Source: Chitinophagaceae bacterium (GTDB taxonomy: Bacteria > Bacteroidota > Bacteroidia > Chitinophagales > Chitinophagaceae). From it: DNA of 64,000 nucleotides. The stretch is from NCBI GenBank assembly GCA_016719165.1, contig JADKAJ010000001.1:310001-374000 (forward strand), read 5' to 3'. The number at the start of each line of letters is the position of its first letter. Position 1 is the first letter of the stretch. This document shows, piece by piece, positions 24,909 to 34,512 of this stretch. The position numbers and the translations under genes were made by a program. A model generated the notes under the pieces. That model had not been told where the DNA came from and did no database searches. It saw only the letters and a list, made by a program, of their open reading frames with translations.

Positions 24909-26234
24909 TTAATACCTGTAATGTTCAGCTTTAAAAGGTCCTTCTTTGCTGATGCCTAAGTATTCTGCCTGTTCGGTGGTCAGTTCATCCAGCACAACAC
25001 CTATTTTGGCGAGGTGCAATCGGGCCACTTTCTCATCCAGGTGTTTAGGTAACACATATACTTTGTTCTCATAGTTCTTATGGTTTAACCACAATTCTAT
25101 TTGCGCCAAAGTCTGGTTGCTGAATGAATTACTCATTACAAATGACGGATGACCAGTAGCACATCCCAAATTCACCAGGCGTCCTTCAGCCAGGATGATC
25201 ACATCATGGCCATCTACATTATAAATATCTACCTGTGGTTTGATCGTATCTTTTGTATGACCATAGTTGGTGTTCAGCCAGGCGATATCAATTTCAATAT
25301 CAAAATGGCCAATATTACAAACAATGGCTTTATCTTTCATCAGTTTGAAATGTTCTCCGCGGATCAGGTCACGGCAACCGGAAGCGGTAACAACGATATC
25401 AGCTTCTTTTACAGCATCAATCATTTTCTTTACTTCAAAACCATCCATAGCTGCCTGTAATGCACAGATAGGGTCAATTTCTGTAACGATCACACGGCAA
25501 CCTGCACCTGCTAAAGAGGCTGCAGAACCTTTACCCACATCCCCATATCCACCAACAACAGCAACTTTACCAGCCAGCATTACGTCAGTGGCACGACGGA
25601 TCGAATCAACCAGTGATTCTTTACAGCCGTACTTGTTATCGAATTTAGATTTTGTTACGGAATCATTTACATTGATAGCCGGCATTGGTAAGGTGCCTTT
25701 TGCCACTCTTTCATATAAACGGTGTACACCTGTTGTAGTTTCTTCAGAGATACCTTTTACATGCTGCACCAGTTCCGGGTAAGTATCCAGTACCATATTG
25801 GTAAGGTCACCTCCATCATCCAAAATCATGTTCAGGGGTTTGTCTTTACCACCAAAGAACAAAGTTTGTTCTATACACCAGTCAGCTTCCTCCTGGGTTT
25901 GGCCTTTCCAGGCAAATACGCCGATACCGGCAGCAGCGATTGCAGCCGCGGCATGATCCTGTGTGGAGAAGATATTACAGGAACTCCATTTTACTTCTGC
26001 TCCCAGAGCAACTAATGTTTCTATTAAAACGGCAGTCTGTATAGTCATATGAAGACAACCGGCCACTCTTGCACCTTTCAGGGGTTGGGAAGGACCGTAT
26101 TCAGCACGAATAGACATTAAACCGGGCATTTCTGCTTCAGCTAAACGGATTTCTTTACGTCCCCATTCTGCAAGGGAAATATCAGCCACTTTGTAAGGAA
26201 GGCTAAAGTCAATGGATTTGGTTACTGTAGACAT
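24909..26234 (-). CDS. ahcY: Adenosylhomocysteinase
   Basis: AhcY hydrolyses S-adenosylhomocysteine to adenosine and homocysteine, removing the product inhibitor of methyltransferases. The 441-residue cytoplasmic enzyme has the catalytic N-terminal domain (ARVAGCLHMTIQTAVLIETL, the STQDHAAAA segment, NVNDSVTKSKFDNKYGC), the NAD-binding Rossmann motif VVGGYGDVGKGSA, and the closing KAEHYRY. All family landmarks are present, and the length is normal. A TACCTTTG box lies 25 nt upstream of the start. It is monocistronic, ending at a terminator. Confidence 0.97.
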   Translation of the reverse strand: MSTVTKSIDFSLPYKVADISLAEWGRKEIRLAEAEMPGLMSIRAEYGPSQPLKGARVAGCLHMTIQTAVLIETLVALGAEVKWSSCNIFSTQDHAAAAIAAAGIGVFAWKGQTQEEADWCIEQTLFFGGKDKPLNMILDDGGDLTNMVLDTYPELVQHVKGISEETTTGVHRLYERVAKGTLPMPAINVNDSVTKSKFDNKYGCKESLVDSIRRATDVMLAGKVAVVGGYGDVGKGSAASLAGAGCRVIVTEIDPICALQAAMDGFEVKKMIDAVKEADIVVTASGCRDLIRGEHFKLMKDKAIVCNIGHFDIEIDIAWLNTNYGHTKDTIKPQVDIYNVDGHDVIILAEGRLVNLGCATGHPSFVMSNSFSNQTLAQIELWLNHKNYENKVYVLPKHLDEKVARLHLAKIGVVLDELTTEQAEYLGISKEGPFKAEHYRY

Positions 26235-26259
26235 TTTTTTTGCTTTTATTTTATGGCGG

Positions 26260-26267
26260 CAAAGGTA
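26260..26267 (-). promoter_or_regulatory. Putative -7 box for ahcY (TACCTTTG)
   Basis: TACCTTTG on the minus strand fits TAnnTTTG, 25 nt upstream of the ahcY ATG, leaving a normal short leader. Confidence 0.65.
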
Positions 26268-26440
26268 GTATTAATGTGTCTAAAAATGGCTATACCAGCC
26301 TGATTCCTTCGATATATTTTACACAACTTGTTCTTTAACTTCATAGTTAGCCTAACAGGGTCATGTTGAATGTTTAAGGTCTTTATAATCATGTGAATTG
26401 AACAAATAGAGATAACTTCGAATCGTAAAATCCCGTTTTC

Positions 26441-26740
26441 ATGATAGCATATGATACAGTATCAGAAGCCGTGAATGGCCTTAAGCAAAGAGGCTTTGTG
26501 GTTGATTTCAACCTGGAAGAGAATTGCCTTGTTTGTCATGGCGATAAATTTGATATCAATGACTTTGAGATAGTTGAGGTTTTTCGTTTTGAGGGGAATA
26601 CTGATCCGTCGGATGAGGCAATTGTGTATGCCATCGAGTCTGTGAAGGGAACAAAAGGAATATTGGTTAGTGGTTATGGTATTTCTGCCGAAGGAATGAG
26701 TGCTGAAATGGCCAAAAAATTGAGCCTGCACAGGGATTAA
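26441..26740 (+). CDS. Conserved small protein, misnamed 'phosphoribosylpyrophosphate synthetase' in databases
   Basis: The 99-residue cytoplasmic protein begins MIAYDTVSEAVNGLKQRGF and shows FNLEENCLVCHGD, FEIVEVFRFEGNTDPSDEA and IVYAIESVKG. This pattern is conserved in Bacteroidota, where the name refers to PRPP synthetase although no such domain or residues are present at this length. Two Cys in CLVCH could bind a metal or form a disulfide. Its function is unknown. A TAACTTCG box lies about 20 nt upstream. It is convergent with the acetyltransferase gene, whose stop overlaps by 4 nt. Confidence 0.75.
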   Translation: MIAYDTVSEAVNGLKQRGFVVDFNLEENCLVCHGDKFDINDFEIVEVFRFEGNTDPSDEAIVYAIESVKGTKGILVSGYGISAEGMSAEMAKKLSLHRD

Positions 26741-27228
26741 TTGATCTTTTTCTCCATCACATAGTCATTCATAAAATAGCCATTGCCGATATCAAAATCC
26801 GCTTCTTCGATAATAGTAAATCCCAGTAATTCATAAAAGTCTTTTGCTTTATTATGCCTGTTTACCTGTAATTGAAGGGTACTGGCTCCCTGCTTCCTGA
26901 TTTCTTCAATGATGTGATTAATCATGAATCTGCCTGTTCCTTTTCCTTGCCAGGTGCCCAATACATATATTTTATGCAGCTTGAAATCGGCAGGTTTTAT
27001 TTCCTGGTATGCTGCAAATCCAACCGGTACTTTATCATCATATGCAATCAAAAATCGGGCGCCATCTCTCATTTGCTGCTGCAGCGATGTATCACTGTAC
27101 ATCATCTCAAGCATATACTCAATCTGCTCGTTGGAAAGAATAGGAGCATAGGTTTGCGGCCATACTTGGTAAGTGAGCTCCTGTATTAATGGGATATCCT
27201 TTATTGAAGCATTACGGATCTTAAGCAT
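26737..27228 (-). CDS. GNAT-family N-acetyltransferase
   Basis: The 163-residue protein has the GNAT acetyl-CoA site LHKIYVLGTWQGKGTGRFM (motif A, Q/RxxGxG/A) and a C-terminal IEEADFDIGNGYFMNDYVM motif common in this sub-family. The usual reaction is transfer of acetyl from acetyl-CoA to an amine; the acceptor is unknown. Its start overlaps the stop of the PrsW-like gene by 8 nt, so it is the second gene of that operon. Confidence 0.88.
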   Translation of the reverse strand: MLKIRNASIKDIPLIQELTYQVWPQTYAPILSNEQIEYMLEMMYSDTSLQQQMRDGARFLIAYDDKVPVGFAAYQEIKPADFKLHKIYVLGTWQGKGTGRFMINHIIEEIRKQGASTLQLQVNRHNKAKDFYELLGFTIIEEADFDIGNGYFMNDYVMEKKIN

Positions 27229-27952
27229 TGGTAATTTTGTTTTCCGGGTTAAACATTTGCCGGGAAAGTTGCTGGTGCTGCCTGATCAGTTTACGGCTAA
27301 GTACAAGTGAAACGATGAAAGAAGCAATAGCACCACCTGCCAATAGTACTTCGCTGAGATCTTTGCCCGCAAAAGAATATTTATTGATAAAAAGAAAGAA
27401 ATCAAAAGTGCCATGAAAGAATATAGCGCCGAGAATACCGGCAGTCATCAGCAAAAAACGCCTGCCCGGGTTAAATTTTGCTTTACCAATGAAATAACCC
27501 ATTATTACAGCGAAAGTTCCATGTGCCGGCACACTTAGAAACATACGGCTGATACCGACTTCCATGCCTCTTCCCATTTCAGCAAATTTTAAAACATACA
27601 TCAGGTTTTCTAATGTGGCAAACCCCATGCCTACCATTAAACTATAAACGATCCCGTCTAAAGGTTCGTCAAAACTTTTGCGGGAATAAGAATAGAGACG
27701 AAGCCCGAGGAATTTCGAAAACTCCTCACTAAATGCTACAACTGCATACGAAAAAATAGCTACTCCTGTAATGGTACCATCAATTGTATATTCAAAAGCC
27801 TGTTCAAAAATAATAGCCGGAAGAATGGCCATACAACCCAGCAGAAAGCTGATAAGGAGATTAAACCTGGGCTCCCTGTTATATACATCTTTGTAAAAGA
27901 TAAATAGACAGATAGCTATTCCGGGAGCAAGTGCTATGGCTATGTATTGCAT
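27221..27952 (-). CDS. PrsW-like intramembrane protease
   Basis: The 243-residue membrane protein has about seven to eight helices. Landmarks are FSEEFSKFLGLRLY with the EExxK-type catalytic Glu pair, GMGFATLENLMYV, PAHGTFAVIMGYFIG and IFFHGTFDFFLF. PrsW proteases cleave membrane-bound anti-sigma factors or similar proteins. Whether this copy does so is inference, and no sigma/anti-sigma pair lies in the window. The open frame starts MQYIAIALAPGIAICLF, with a TACCTTTC box about 27 nt upstream. Confidence 0.88.
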   Translation of the reverse strand: MQYIAIALAPGIAICLFIFYKDVYNREPRFNLLISFLLGCMAILPAIIFEQAFEYTIDGTITGVAIFSYAVVAFSEEFSKFLGLRLYSYSRKSFDEPLDGIVYSLMVGMGFATLENLMYVLKFAEMGRGMEVGISRMFLSVPAHGTFAVIMGYFIGKAKFNPGRRFLLMTAGILGAIFFHGTFDFFLFINKYSFAGKDLSEVLLAGGAIASFIVSLVLSRKLIRQHQQLSRQMFNPENKITNA

Positions 27953-27975
27953 ATATTTTACTTGGTGTTGGAAAG

Positions 27976-28015
27976 GTAAAAAAGAAAAAGGGTTTTGCAG
28001 AAAGCAAAACCCTTT
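27976..28015 (-). terminator. Rho-independent terminator after PBP1A
   Basis: AAAGGGTTTTGC and GCAAAACCCTTT form a 12-bp stem with a 5-nt loop. The minus-strand T-rich run (TTCTTTTTT) follows, ending the PBP1A transcript. Confidence 0.85.
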
Positions 28016-28037
28016 GAAATTTTTTCTTTGAAGAAGA

Positions 28038-30452
28038 CTAATTTTTTTCTTTTTTATCGAATAGCCTTTTCAAAAGTCCTTTCTTTTTTTTGGGATCATC
28101 TGCTGCAGCCCCAATTGGCTTAGTTTCATTATCATCTTTTCTTACAGCGGCTTTGCTCACAGTATCCTTTTTGGCAGGAGTTTTATTATCGTCTTCTTTT
28201 ACCGGCGTTGATTCTGGCCCGATATAGTCATTATTATTTATTTGGTAATCCTCTTCGGTACCAACACCCTGGTCCAGGCCTTCTGCACCGGGGGTAGGAT
28301 CTGAATCACTGATAATAATATCAGCACTATTGATCTCATTTTCCAGTTCAGCTGGCTTTATAAATTTTGCATCTTTCTCAATTCCTGATTTTTTATCGGC
28401 AAGTACTTTTTTAAAGAAAATCTCAGTGATTGGCCGGGCTATCCTTGAACCGTCACCCTGGTTGCGCATAAATGTATATTCAAAACCCACCCATGAGCCG
28501 GCGAGAAGTTGCGGAGTGTAGCCAATGAACCAGGCATCGGCATTATCGTCTGTAGTTCCGGTTTTTCCACCCATTTCTGCAGCACCCACATTTGCTCTCA
28601 TAAACTTTGCAGTGCCTTTGTCAACAGTACCCTGCATCATACGGGCCATGGTATAAGCTGTAACTTCACTTACCGCTTCCTTCCTGTTTACACTATAATC
28701 AAAACGTTTAATAACATTACCGTTTCTATCTTCAATGCGGCTGATTGCATATGGTTTGGTGGAGAATCCACGACCTGCAAAAATGGTATAGGCCCAAAGC
28801 ATTTCATACATTGACAAATCACAGGTGCCTAAAGCAATAGAAGGGTAGGGTTGTACAGGGGTCGGTATATTAAGACGGGATAGAAACTCTGAAAATTGTT
28901 TTGGACCAACCTGTTTCATAATGTAAGCTGTGGCACAGTTTTTTGAGAAAGCTAATGCATCAGCCATCGAAATGCTTCCACCTCCGCATTGTTTTCCTGC
29001 AGGCACCCAACCACTGCCGGGAAAGAACTGGGCTACATTTTCGCATTCTGTTTGCGGAGTAAAACCCCTTTCTTCCATGGCTTGTGTATAAAGCAATGGC
29101 TTAATAGTAGAACCCACCTGTCTTTTTGTTTTCAGGTTGACGTGATCGTTCTTATAGGTCTTAAAACTGATCCCACCAACCCAGGCTCTTACTTCACCGG
29201 TGACGGGATCCATCGCCATGAAACCTGCCTGCTCCATTTGCAAATGATACTTGATTGAGTCGAGAGGTGTCATGGAGGTATCCTTTTCCCGCTTATTATT
29301 CCAGGCAAAAACCTTCATCGGCACTTTTACATTAAATGATGCCCTGATTTCCTTATCACTTAAACCATCTTCTTCGAGGTTTTTCCAGCGGTCAGATTCT
29401 TTGATGGCTTTTTCCAATAATTTTTCATGTCCTTTCCATACTGTACCATTTTTCATATCCGACCTTGCATTGATACCTTTTTGCAGCATTGTCATTTGCT
29501 GGGCCAATGCTTCTTCTGCATATTGCTGCATTTGTATATTAATAGTCGTATAGATTTTTAAGCCATCATTATAAATAGTGTAGGTGCCTCCATCAGGTTT
29601 CTCAACATCTTTGAGTGCTTCTTTTATTTCATCTTTTAAGATTTCCCTGAAGTAGGGGGCATAGCCGGTATTCTCATCCAGTTTTTTGTAATTCAGTTTA
29701 ATAGGTAAAGCTTTTAGCCGTACGGCGTCAGCAGATGTTATTTTTCCATTTACTTCCATTTGTCCTATTACTGTATTTCTGCGATCAAGGGCTGCTTTCG
29801 GATTTCTTACCGGGTTATAGATACTGTTCCCTTTCAGCATACCAATTAGCAACGCTGCTTCTTCCACATTCAACCTGTCCGGCTCTTTTTGAAAAAATGT
29901 CCTTGATGCATTGCGAATGCCATAGATATTATTGCCGAATGGAACTGCATTAAGATAGAGGGTAATGATCTCTTCCTTGGTAAAATTCTTCTCCAATTTT
30001 ACGGCGATGATCCATTCTTTTAGTTTCTGTACAACACGGATAGCCCTGTTTGATGCCCTCTCATTGAAAAGGTTCAATGCCAGCTGCTGTGTTATGGTAC
30101 TGCCTCCGCCTTCTGTCCCCAACGTAAAAACTGCCCGCATCGTGGATTTAAAATCAATCCCGCTATGGCTGTAGAATCTTTCATCTTCCGTTGCAACCAG
30201 GGCGTCTACTACATGGCGGGAGATATCACGATATTTAACATTGCTCCGGTTTCCCCGTTCGGTATAATATTTTCCCATGAGGGTACCATCTTGTGCATAT
30301 ACTTCAGAGGCCTGGAGTATAGAGGGGTTTTGCAGGTCATAAATTGATGGCATTTTACCGAATACTCCAAAATTGGCCAGCATTATCAAAAGGATAAATG
30401 CCGCAAATCCACCAATAAAAAGGCGCCAGAATATTCGGACCGCTTTTTTCAT
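28038..30452 (-). CDS. Bifunctional penicillin-binding protein 1A
   Basis: The 804-residue class A PBP polymerises glycan and cross-links peptides in peptidoglycan. A short cytoplasmic start and one transmembrane anchor (residues about 9-28) precede a GT51 glycosyltransferase domain (ATEDERFYSHSGIDFKSTMRA, then STITQQLALNLFNE) and a transpeptidase domain. The latter has SxxK in GSTIKPLLYTQAM, SxN in FSKNCATAYI and KTGTT in GGKTGTTDDNADAWF. The C-terminal 100 residues are acidic and low in complexity, ending in a Lys-rich KKKKGLLKRLFDKKEKN. All three transpeptidase motifs are intact. It is a single gene with a terminator. Confidence 0.95.
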   Translation of the reverse strand: MKKAVRIFWRLFIGGFAAFILLIMLANFGVFGKMPSIYDLQNPSILQASEVYAQDGTLMGKYYTERGNRSNVKYRDISRHVVDALVATEDERFYSHSGIDFKSTMRAVFTLGTEGGGSTITQQLALNLFNERASNRAIRVVQKLKEWIIAVKLEKNFTKEEIITLYLNAVPFGNNIYGIRNASRTFFQKEPDRLNVEEAALLIGMLKGNSIYNPVRNPKAALDRRNTVIGQMEVNGKITSADAVRLKALPIKLNYKKLDENTGYAPYFREILKDEIKEALKDVEKPDGGTYTIYNDGLKIYTTINIQMQQYAEEALAQQMTMLQKGINARSDMKNGTVWKGHEKLLEKAIKESDRWKNLEEDGLSDKEIRASFNVKVPMKVFAWNNKREKDTSMTPLDSIKYHLQMEQAGFMAMDPVTGEVRAWVGGISFKTYKNDHVNLKTKRQVGSTIKPLLYTQAMEERGFTPQTECENVAQFFPGSGWVPAGKQCGGGSISMADALAFSKNCATAYIMKQVGPKQFSEFLSRLNIPTPVQPYPSIALGTCDLSMYEMLWAYTIFAGRGFSTKPYAISRIEDRNGNVIKRFDYSVNRKEAVSEVTAYTMARMMQGTVDKGTAKFMRANVGAAEMGGKTGTTDDNADAWFIGYTPQLLAGSWVGFEYTFMRNQGDGSRIARPITEIFFKKVLADKKSGIEKDAKFIKPAELENEINSADIIISDSDPTPGAEGLDQGVGTEEDYQINNNDYIGPESTPVKEDDNKTPAKKDTVSKAAVRKDDNETKPIGAAADDPKKKKGLLKRLFDKKEKN

Positions 30453-30611
30453 ATGTTATTGAATAATGGTTGTGGTTAAAAACGAAGTTTCAATTTATGA
30501 AATGGAATACCGAAAATAAGAAAAACCTTACCGGCCATGCTATAGGACCATTTAAATTTTTGCGAAAGTCTGTTAATTCGATTTATTTTTTTAACAGAAT
30601 AGAAAGATAAC

Positions 30612-33557
30612 TTAGAATTTACCCGGTAAATGCTGCTCCAGGAAAATTTTATAGGCTTCTACATCCTTGCTGGTTTTCAATAATTGAAGGTTGCTTTCAG
30701 TGATAATGGTGAATGTATATTTCCCGCCTTTTAACCAGGGAATTATCTCTGTGGCTGTTTTAGGGCGGGTTTTCTCAACATAATTAACTGCATCCTGTGC
30801 ATCGTTGAAGGAAGACATCAGCATCAACCGGTTATCATCATCCAGTTGGAATAATTCAACCGTATACGTTTTGTTATAATATGTTTCCCGGTTGTACCGG
30901 AAGAAGGCATTCTTTGCTTCGTTGGAGAAAACAGGGTCCACTTTATCAAGCACTAATACCACATAATATTTATCTGTTGCTTTAAAGGCATAGGGTGGTA
31001 TTACTTTAAGTGCCGGTTTATTATTGATGCTATCCGCCACGGGTTTGACAGGAACTACAACCGTTGGTGGTTTCGTGGTGATACTGTCCGGCTTTGGAGC
31101 AGGTTTGGCCGGAATAACAGTAGTTACTGGCCTGGTAGAATTTGAATCATCATTACGGGTGACTACCAGGTTTCTCAGTTCTTCTTCAATTTGGGTCCTT
31201 CTGCTTAATACATCTAATAATCCCGTTGCTTTGTTCGCAAGTGGAGTGTTGGCAAATTGGGAGATGATGGAGTTCAATACATTTTTCGCAGCGCTGTCCT
31301 CTCTTTGTTTAATATAGTAAACAGCCTCTATATAAAGCAGCTGTGGTGTCCAGAAATTCTTACCATAAACGCTATCTGCAATTTTCTTTTGTGAAATAGC
31401 CTCGTTGAAATTGCCTTCAATAAACAGGTCATAAATTTTTTCGTAGGTCTTTGTCGCTTCCGTATTTGCTGATGCATCACGGGGATTTTTTCCAGTCGTT
31501 ACAATAGTTGTAAGATCGCTGTCTATATATTTTTCTTTCATCAGTTTACTGATGGCAGCAGCTTTTTCAGTTTCCCCGTTTTTATTGTAGCAATAATATA
31601 AGTTGAATAATACCTCTTCCATCGGCATAAATTCCGGGAAACGGTTCCTTAATTGTTCCAATGTTGTAGTGCCTGCCTGGCAATCTTCAATTCCCTGGAT
31701 ATAGGCTTTTCCCAGTGCAAGCATAGCTTTCTGTATAGAATCGTTTGATTGTTGCAGTTGTTCGGGAGTGACCGGAAGTTTAGCATACAGATCTTCATAG
31801 CTGGTACCTGAGGAGGCATCACCTGATGATTTACTATTGTCACCTTGTTGCTGACTGGTTTGCTGGGCCAGTTTACTGTTCAGTAATGCAGCGCTTCTTC
31901 TCCAGTTGTCACTATTCGGGCGGCTGCCCCATTTGGCTTTAAACTCAGCCTGGCCTCTGCTACGGGAAGTAGCATTATAAAAATACCATTCACCTTTTGA
32001 ATCTCCGGTTGGAAAAAGCGTTGTTGGTGGCTGGTTGTTGAGGGGTGGCAATCCGCTTGTCAGAGGTTGTTCATCTTTCAAGCCTTGTTGTTTACGGATT
32101 TGCCTTACCATTTTCTTTACAAAATCACGGCGTTCATCTTCTGGCAGAGCGGCTATCCGTTGCAGGCTGTCTTGTCTTTCTATTGTTTCAAGATTGGTAA
32201 CAATCACTTCGAGTGATTTTTTTCTGCTACTGATCTCTTCCGGGTTTTCTATTGAAGGGTCATCAATTTGCAGGCTATCATAATAATTATAAGAAGACCT
32301 GTATTCTTTGCGGTTAAAAGAGAGCTCAGCCAATTGCAAGAAAGCTTTATTGCGTTGCCCGGGATTATTGCTGGCTGTTTGGGTACTTTTCAGCAATAAG
32401 GCCATAGCGCTTTCTACATTATTTCCTTCCAGTTGCATCTGGGCCGCCATGTAATAGATGATGTCACGATAATCCGTGTATTTATCCCGCCTGGCCATCT
32501 TCAGCAACTCGGCCACATTTTTTTCAATACTCTTTTCACCACCATCTTTGTTCGATCTGATGGTAGAAAGCCTTGCATATATTTCAAGGATTGGGTCTGT
32601 GGTCCGGCTGATTGCCCTGCCGTAATTCTTTTCTGCATCTTTATAATTGCCGGCTAATTCGAAGAGTTGCCCGGCAAGGTATTCCCATCTTGCTCTTTCC
32701 TGTTGGTTGGTAGCATTACTCAATGCCTGTTCTAAATGAGTAGCAGCGCTATCCCACATGTTTTGTTTATAAAACCAATAAGCCTGTACTTCATGCAGGT
32801 CATTGACTAATCGTTTTGGAAAAACAGGATCGTTCCTCAGCGTGACAATTAAACTGGCCGCTTCCGGAAACTGGTCCTGTGCCAGGAAGTTTCTGATCTG
32901 CCAGATAAATGCATCATTGCGGCTGGGCGGCTGGGATAATAATCTTCTTGGGATACTGTTTTTTTCCTTGGTAGCGATACTTAATGCTGAATTCCCATCT
33001 CTTGAACTTCCAATGGTTTTGTAATATCCATCTTTCTCTTTGGGTGCAAAAGCATAGTTCATGAACTGAAACATCTGGTAAGCGGAATCAAATTCCTTTT
33101 GCAGGTAATAAGCCGCTCCCCAAAGCAGGTAAAGGTTATCAACCCAGTCATTCCGAAGGTCATGCAAAGCAATACCTGAGGAGGCTTTGTAAGTTATAGA
33201 ATCCAGTTGAATGGAATCCCGGATTGTTACATCCAGCGAATAGTTATAAAAAGGGAGCAATTTTGAATAATCGTCAACAAATGCAGTTTTAGCCCTTTCC
33301 AGTACTTCGTTCAGCTTATTATTGGCATTGAAGGTATAGTTGTAGTGGGTAACGGTATTTTGAATAAAACGGCGGGGTACAGTAAATTTTTTCTGATCCG
33401 ATTTTTCGGAACGTAACACTCTTTCTTCGTATTCCTTGGGTTTTTTTATATTCAGATCAAATCCCAACTGGCTGAAAGCGGGGAAACTGGCCTGAAAAAG
33501 GATAAGGAAGAAAACCGCAGTAATGGTATATCGGGTGGGTCGCATTTTCCGTCGCAA
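30612..33557 (-). CDS. porW: T9SS-associated TPR lipoprotein-like protein (SprE/PorW-like)
   Basis: The 981-residue protein has an N-terminal hydrophobic segment (ITAVFFLILFQASFPAFSQ), serial TPR helix pairs (REWEYLAGQLFELAGNYKDAE-type), a Gln/Ser-rich linker, and a C-terminal module (KYYVVLVLDKVDPVFSNEA, then TYYNKTYTVELFQLDDD) that resembles SprE/PorW. Those proteins are required for T9SS secretion and gliding. The N-terminal RRFIQNTVTHYNYTFNANNK segment also fits. It matches the T9SS cargo genes in this window. The lipobox Cys is not evident, so a normal signal peptide is likely. No other T9SS component is seen here. Confidence 0.72.
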   Translation of the reverse strand: MRRKMRPTRYTITAVFFLILFQASFPAFSQLGFDLNIKKPKEYEERVLRSEKSDQKKFTVPRRFIQNTVTHYNYTFNANNKLNEVLERAKTAFVDDYSKLLPFYNYSLDVTIRDSIQLDSITYKASSGIALHDLRNDWVDNLYLLWGAAYYLQKEFDSAYQMFQFMNYAFAPKEKDGYYKTIGSSRDGNSALSIATKEKNSIPRRLLSQPPSRNDAFIWQIRNFLAQDQFPEAASLIVTLRNDPVFPKRLVNDLHEVQAYWFYKQNMWDSAATHLEQALSNATNQQERARWEYLAGQLFELAGNYKDAEKNYGRAISRTTDPILEIYARLSTIRSNKDGGEKSIEKNVAELLKMARRDKYTDYRDIIYYMAAQMQLEGNNVESAMALLLKSTQTASNNPGQRNKAFLQLAELSFNRKEYRSSYNYYDSLQIDDPSIENPEEISSRKKSLEVIVTNLETIERQDSLQRIAALPEDERRDFVKKMVRQIRKQQGLKDEQPLTSGLPPLNNQPPTTLFPTGDSKGEWYFYNATSRSRGQAEFKAKWGSRPNSDNWRRSAALLNSKLAQQTSQQQGDNSKSSGDASSGTSYEDLYAKLPVTPEQLQQSNDSIQKAMLALGKAYIQGIEDCQAGTTTLEQLRNRFPEFMPMEEVLFNLYYCYNKNGETEKAAAISKLMKEKYIDSDLTTIVTTGKNPRDASANTEATKTYEKIYDLFIEGNFNEAISQKKIADSVYGKNFWTPQLLYIEAVYYIKQREDSAAKNVLNSIISQFANTPLANKATGLLDVLSRRTQIEEELRNLVVTRNDDSNSTRPVTTVIPAKPAPKPDSITTKPPTVVVPVKPVADSINNKPALKVIPPYAFKATDKYYVVLVLDKVDPVFSNEAKNAFFRYNRETYYNKTYTVELFQLDDDNRLMLMSSFNDAQDAVNYVEKTRPKTATEIIPWLKGGKYTFTIITESNLQLLKTSKDVEAYKIFLEQHLPGKF

Positions 33558-33662
33558 TCTAAAGTCTTATTAACTGAATTTCAAATAATTTAGTATAAAA
33601 CTAAGGCAATTTTTTTGACCTGTTTTACCAGCAGTTTAGGTGTAAAACCCGGCCGCATTTCT

Positions 33663-33670
33663 TATCTTTA
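33663..33670 (+). promoter_or_regulatory. Putative -7 box for the bactofilin operon (TATCTTTA)
   Basis: TATCTTTA (one base off TAnnTTTG) ends 18 nt before the first gene of the five-gene overlapping operon. Confidence 0.5.
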
Positions 33671-33688
33671 GAGACCAAAAATCCTTTT

Positions 33689-34087
33689 ATGGCCAAATTA
33701 GAAGCCGGTTCAACCCTGCAACGGCTGAGAAACCGCTACCGCCTGGTGGTAATGAACGATGATACGTATGAAGAGGTGGTGACATTTAAACTCTCCAGGC
33801 TTAGTGTATATGTCATGTTGAGCACAATATTTGTAGTATTGGTAGGTCTTACAGTAGCCCTCATCGTTTTCACACCTTTGAAGTACTATATTCCCGGTGC
33901 AAGCACTGACTATAAATCAGTTGTGGAGCTGAAAAGGCTTCAGTACAGGGTAGATTCAGTAGAAAGGCAAGATGCTTATAAGACCCAGTATATCCTGGGT
34001 TTAAAAAAGGCCCTGGGTAGTGATGGCACCGCTCAACTGGATACGACCACTATCGTGCTGCCTAAAATTGATATTTCTAATGACTAA
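33689..34087 (+). CDS. Membrane stub of an M23-peptidase-type protein (no peptidase domain)
   Basis: The 132-residue protein matches the N-terminal part of Bacteroidota M23 metallopeptidases: LRNRYRLVVMNDDTYEEVVT, a transmembrane helix (about residues 43-66) and VFTPLKYYIPG, followed by a short periplasmic coiled-coil segment. It then stops, about 150 residues before the M23 catalytic domain would appear. Such peptidases are often paired with bactofilins in cell-shape control. The next gene is a bactofilin, and TAATG overlaps the stop and start by 1 nt. It may act as a membrane tether for the bactofilin (inference). Confidence 0.75.
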   Translation: MAKLEAGSTLQRLRNRYRLVVMNDDTYEEVVTFKLSRLSVYVMLSTIFVVLVGLTVALIVFTPLKYYIPGASTDYKSVVELKRLQYRVDSVERQDAYKTQYILGLKKALGSDGTAQLDTTTIVLPKIDISND

Positions 34088-34512
34088 TGAATAAAACCAT
34101 GTTCAACACTAAAAACAAAACCGAGATGCAACAACCTGTAACGAATGGTAACGGCGGAGCAACTTTGATAAGCTCCGGCACTATACTAAAAGGAGATATC
34201 AGCAGTAATAATGACCTGCGGATTGATGGAACCGTCATTGGCAATGTTAATAGCTCTGCCAAAATAATCGTTGGTACCAGCGGGGTGGTGGAAGGAGATA
34301 TCGCCGGAAACCAGGCAGATATTACTGGAAAAGTATCCGGCAATATCAGGGCAAAGGAACTGTTACAACTTCGCGGAGATTGTTTGGTAACGGGTAACCT
34401 GTATGCCGGTAAATTGCAGGTTGAGCCTTCGGCTACCTTCAATGGTCAATGCCATATGGGAGCTAATATTGTAGAGATGAGCACTAATGAGCAAGCGGCC
34501 GCAATCCAATAA
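34087..34512 (+). CDS. Bactofilin
   Basis: The 141-residue protein has the bactofilin beta-helix domain: TLISSGTILKGDISSNNDLR, GTVIGNVNSSAKIIVG, GVVEGDIAGNQADITGKVSG and GDCLVTGNLYAGKL, flanked by disordered ends. Bactofilins polymerise without nucleotides at the inner membrane and organise cell-wall enzymes. An alternative start is Met5 of the frame. It overlaps the 33689 gene by 1 nt and the AtpZ-like gene by 26 nt. Confidence 0.92.
   Translation: MNKTMFNTKNKTEMQQPVTNGNGGATLISSGTILKGDISSNNDLRIDGTVIGNVNSSAKIIVGTSGVVEGDIAGNQADITGKVSGNIRAKELLQLRGDCLVTGNLYAGKLQVEPSATFNGQCHMGANIVEMSTNEQAAAIQ

Noticed and set aside
26441..26740. Database name 'phosphoribosylpyrophosphate synthetase'
   Set aside because: At 99 residues with no PRPP-binding loop or kinase motifs it cannot be that enzyme.
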